Shown here: in pieces, positions 34,466 through 35,083 of the stretch
Position numbering within the stretch: position 1 is the stretch's first letter
Layout: each line of letters begins with the position of its first letter
Origin: an uncultured Croceitalea sp.
Lineage (GTDB): Bacteria; Bacteroidota; Bacteroidia; Flavobacteriales; Flavobacteriaceae
Assembly: GCA_937969515.1 (NCBI GenBank)
Contig: CALBVX010000011.1
Span: 1-35,083, forward strand
DNA length: 35,083 nt
Reading direction: 5' to 3'
Notes under the pieces: model-generated
Database searches by the model: none
What the model was told of the DNA's origin: nothing
The model's input: only the letters and a program-made list of their open reading frames with translations
Translations under genes and position numbers: made by a program

Positions 34466-35083
34466 CTAGTCGTTCAACTTCAGCACCGCCATAAACGCTT
34501 CTTGAGGCACTTCTACATTACCCACTTGGCGCATACGTTTTTTACCTTTTTTCTGTTTTTCAAGTAGCTTACGCTTTCTCGAGATATCACCACCATAACA
34601 TTTTGCGGTAACGTCTTTTCGAAGTGCCTTGGTAGTTTCCCTTGAAATAATTTTGGCCCCAATAGCAGCTTGTATCGGGATATCAAATTGCTGCCTTGGA
34701 ATGAGCTCTTTCAATTTCGCACACATTTTTTTGCCAATCGTAACGGCGCTATCTGCGTGAATTAATGCTGAAAGCGCATCAACTGGCTGGGCATTTAATA
34801 GAATATCAACACGAACCAATTTAGATACCCGCATACCAATGGGGGCGTAATCAAATGAAGCATAACCCTTAGAGACTGTTTTTAACCTATCATAGAAGTC
34901 AAAAACAATTTCGGCCAAAGGCATGTCAAACGTTAGCTCAACCCTTTGTGTAGTGAGATAAGTCTGATTTGTAATTTGCCCTCTTTTTTCGATACAAAGC
35001 GACATTACGTTACCCACAAAGTCAGATTTTGTGATGATAGTAGCTTTTATATAGGGCTCTTCTACACGGTCTATGCCAGAAGG
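34466..35083 (-). CDS. lepA: Elongation factor 4 (LepA), C-terminal part (gene runs off the window)
   Basis: Ribosome-bound GTPase that can back-translocate ribosomes and helps translation or initiation under stress. Only the C-terminal 205 residues are visible; the frame is open to the window edge. They begin in '[14 protein letters not shown]', cover domain V ('[16 protein letters not shown]', '[19 protein letters not shown]', '[11 protein letters not shown]') and end in the LepA-specific C-terminal domain ('[27 protein letters not shown]', '[14 protein letters not shown]'). The C-terminal domain is specific enough to exclude EF-G or TypA. The GTPase domain is outside the window. Confidence 0.97.
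   Translation of the reverse strand, partial: PSGIDRVEEPYIKATIITKSDFVGNVMSLCIEKRGQITNQTYLTTQRVELTFDMPLAEIVFDFYDRLKTVSKGYASFDYAPIGMRVSKLVRVDILLNAQPVDALSALIHADSAVTIGKKMCAKLKELIPRQQFDIPIQAAIGAKIISRETTKALRKDVTAKCYGGDISRKRKLLEKQKKGKKRMRQVGNVEVPQEAFMAVLKLND

Overview
The window looks like chromosomal DNA of a marine-type member of the Flavobacteriaceae (Bacteroidota). The reasons are a giant SprB-like adhesin with a type B gliding/type IX secretion C-terminal domain, PorP/SprF-type partner genes, a head-GIN (DUF2807) protein, low overall GC, and several matches to the Bacteroidota -7 promoter element (TAnnTTTG) placed just upstream of genes and tRNAs.

Layout. 1-15498 is a surface-adhesion locus. 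It holds the 3' end of a probable PorP/SprF protein with SPOR-like repeats, a 407-base gap, a 4529-residue SprB-like adhesin, and its PorP/SprF partner. 15537-16200 holds folB and two tRNA-Cys-type genes; the first has a very unusual anticodon arm. 16221-19834 (minus strand) is rnr, a head-GIN protein and a LysE-family exporter. After a 594-base AT-rich divergent gap come rpiB and an ElaA-like acetyltransferase (+). 21323-23164 (-) is a compact type II restriction-modification pair. 23316-30240 (-) holds a C-terminal processing protease, an rnpA gene fused in frame to a DUF559 endonuclease-like domain, an M1 metallopeptidase, a subtilisin-like lipoprotein and a metallo-beta-lactamase-fold hydrolase. 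30371-34459 (+) holds two transporters (APC permease with USP tail; CPA-type cation/proton antiporter with a TrkA-type tail). The 3' part of lepA (-) closes the window.

How the genes work together. The adhesin and its PorP/SprF partner probably form a secreted surface filament and its outer-membrane attachment or export partner. The restriction-modification pair and the DUF559 unit are accessory insertions among housekeeping genes. Most of the rest is core metabolism, RNA processing and envelope maintenance.

Most unusual observations: (1) RNase P protein fused behind a DUF559 domain, the DUF559 part being bounded by 30-base imperfect inverted repeats like a small mobile unit, with no ATG left for rnpA alone; (2) a tRNA-Cys-like gene with C33 instead of U33 and a C32-G38 pair that closes the anticodon loop to five bases, with its own promoter-like box and an otherwise intact tRNA fold; (3) two GC-richer, differently codon-biased blocks of about 1.75 kb inside the adhesin, each matching one period of a higher-order repeat, one of them bounded by a perfect 68-base direct repeat.
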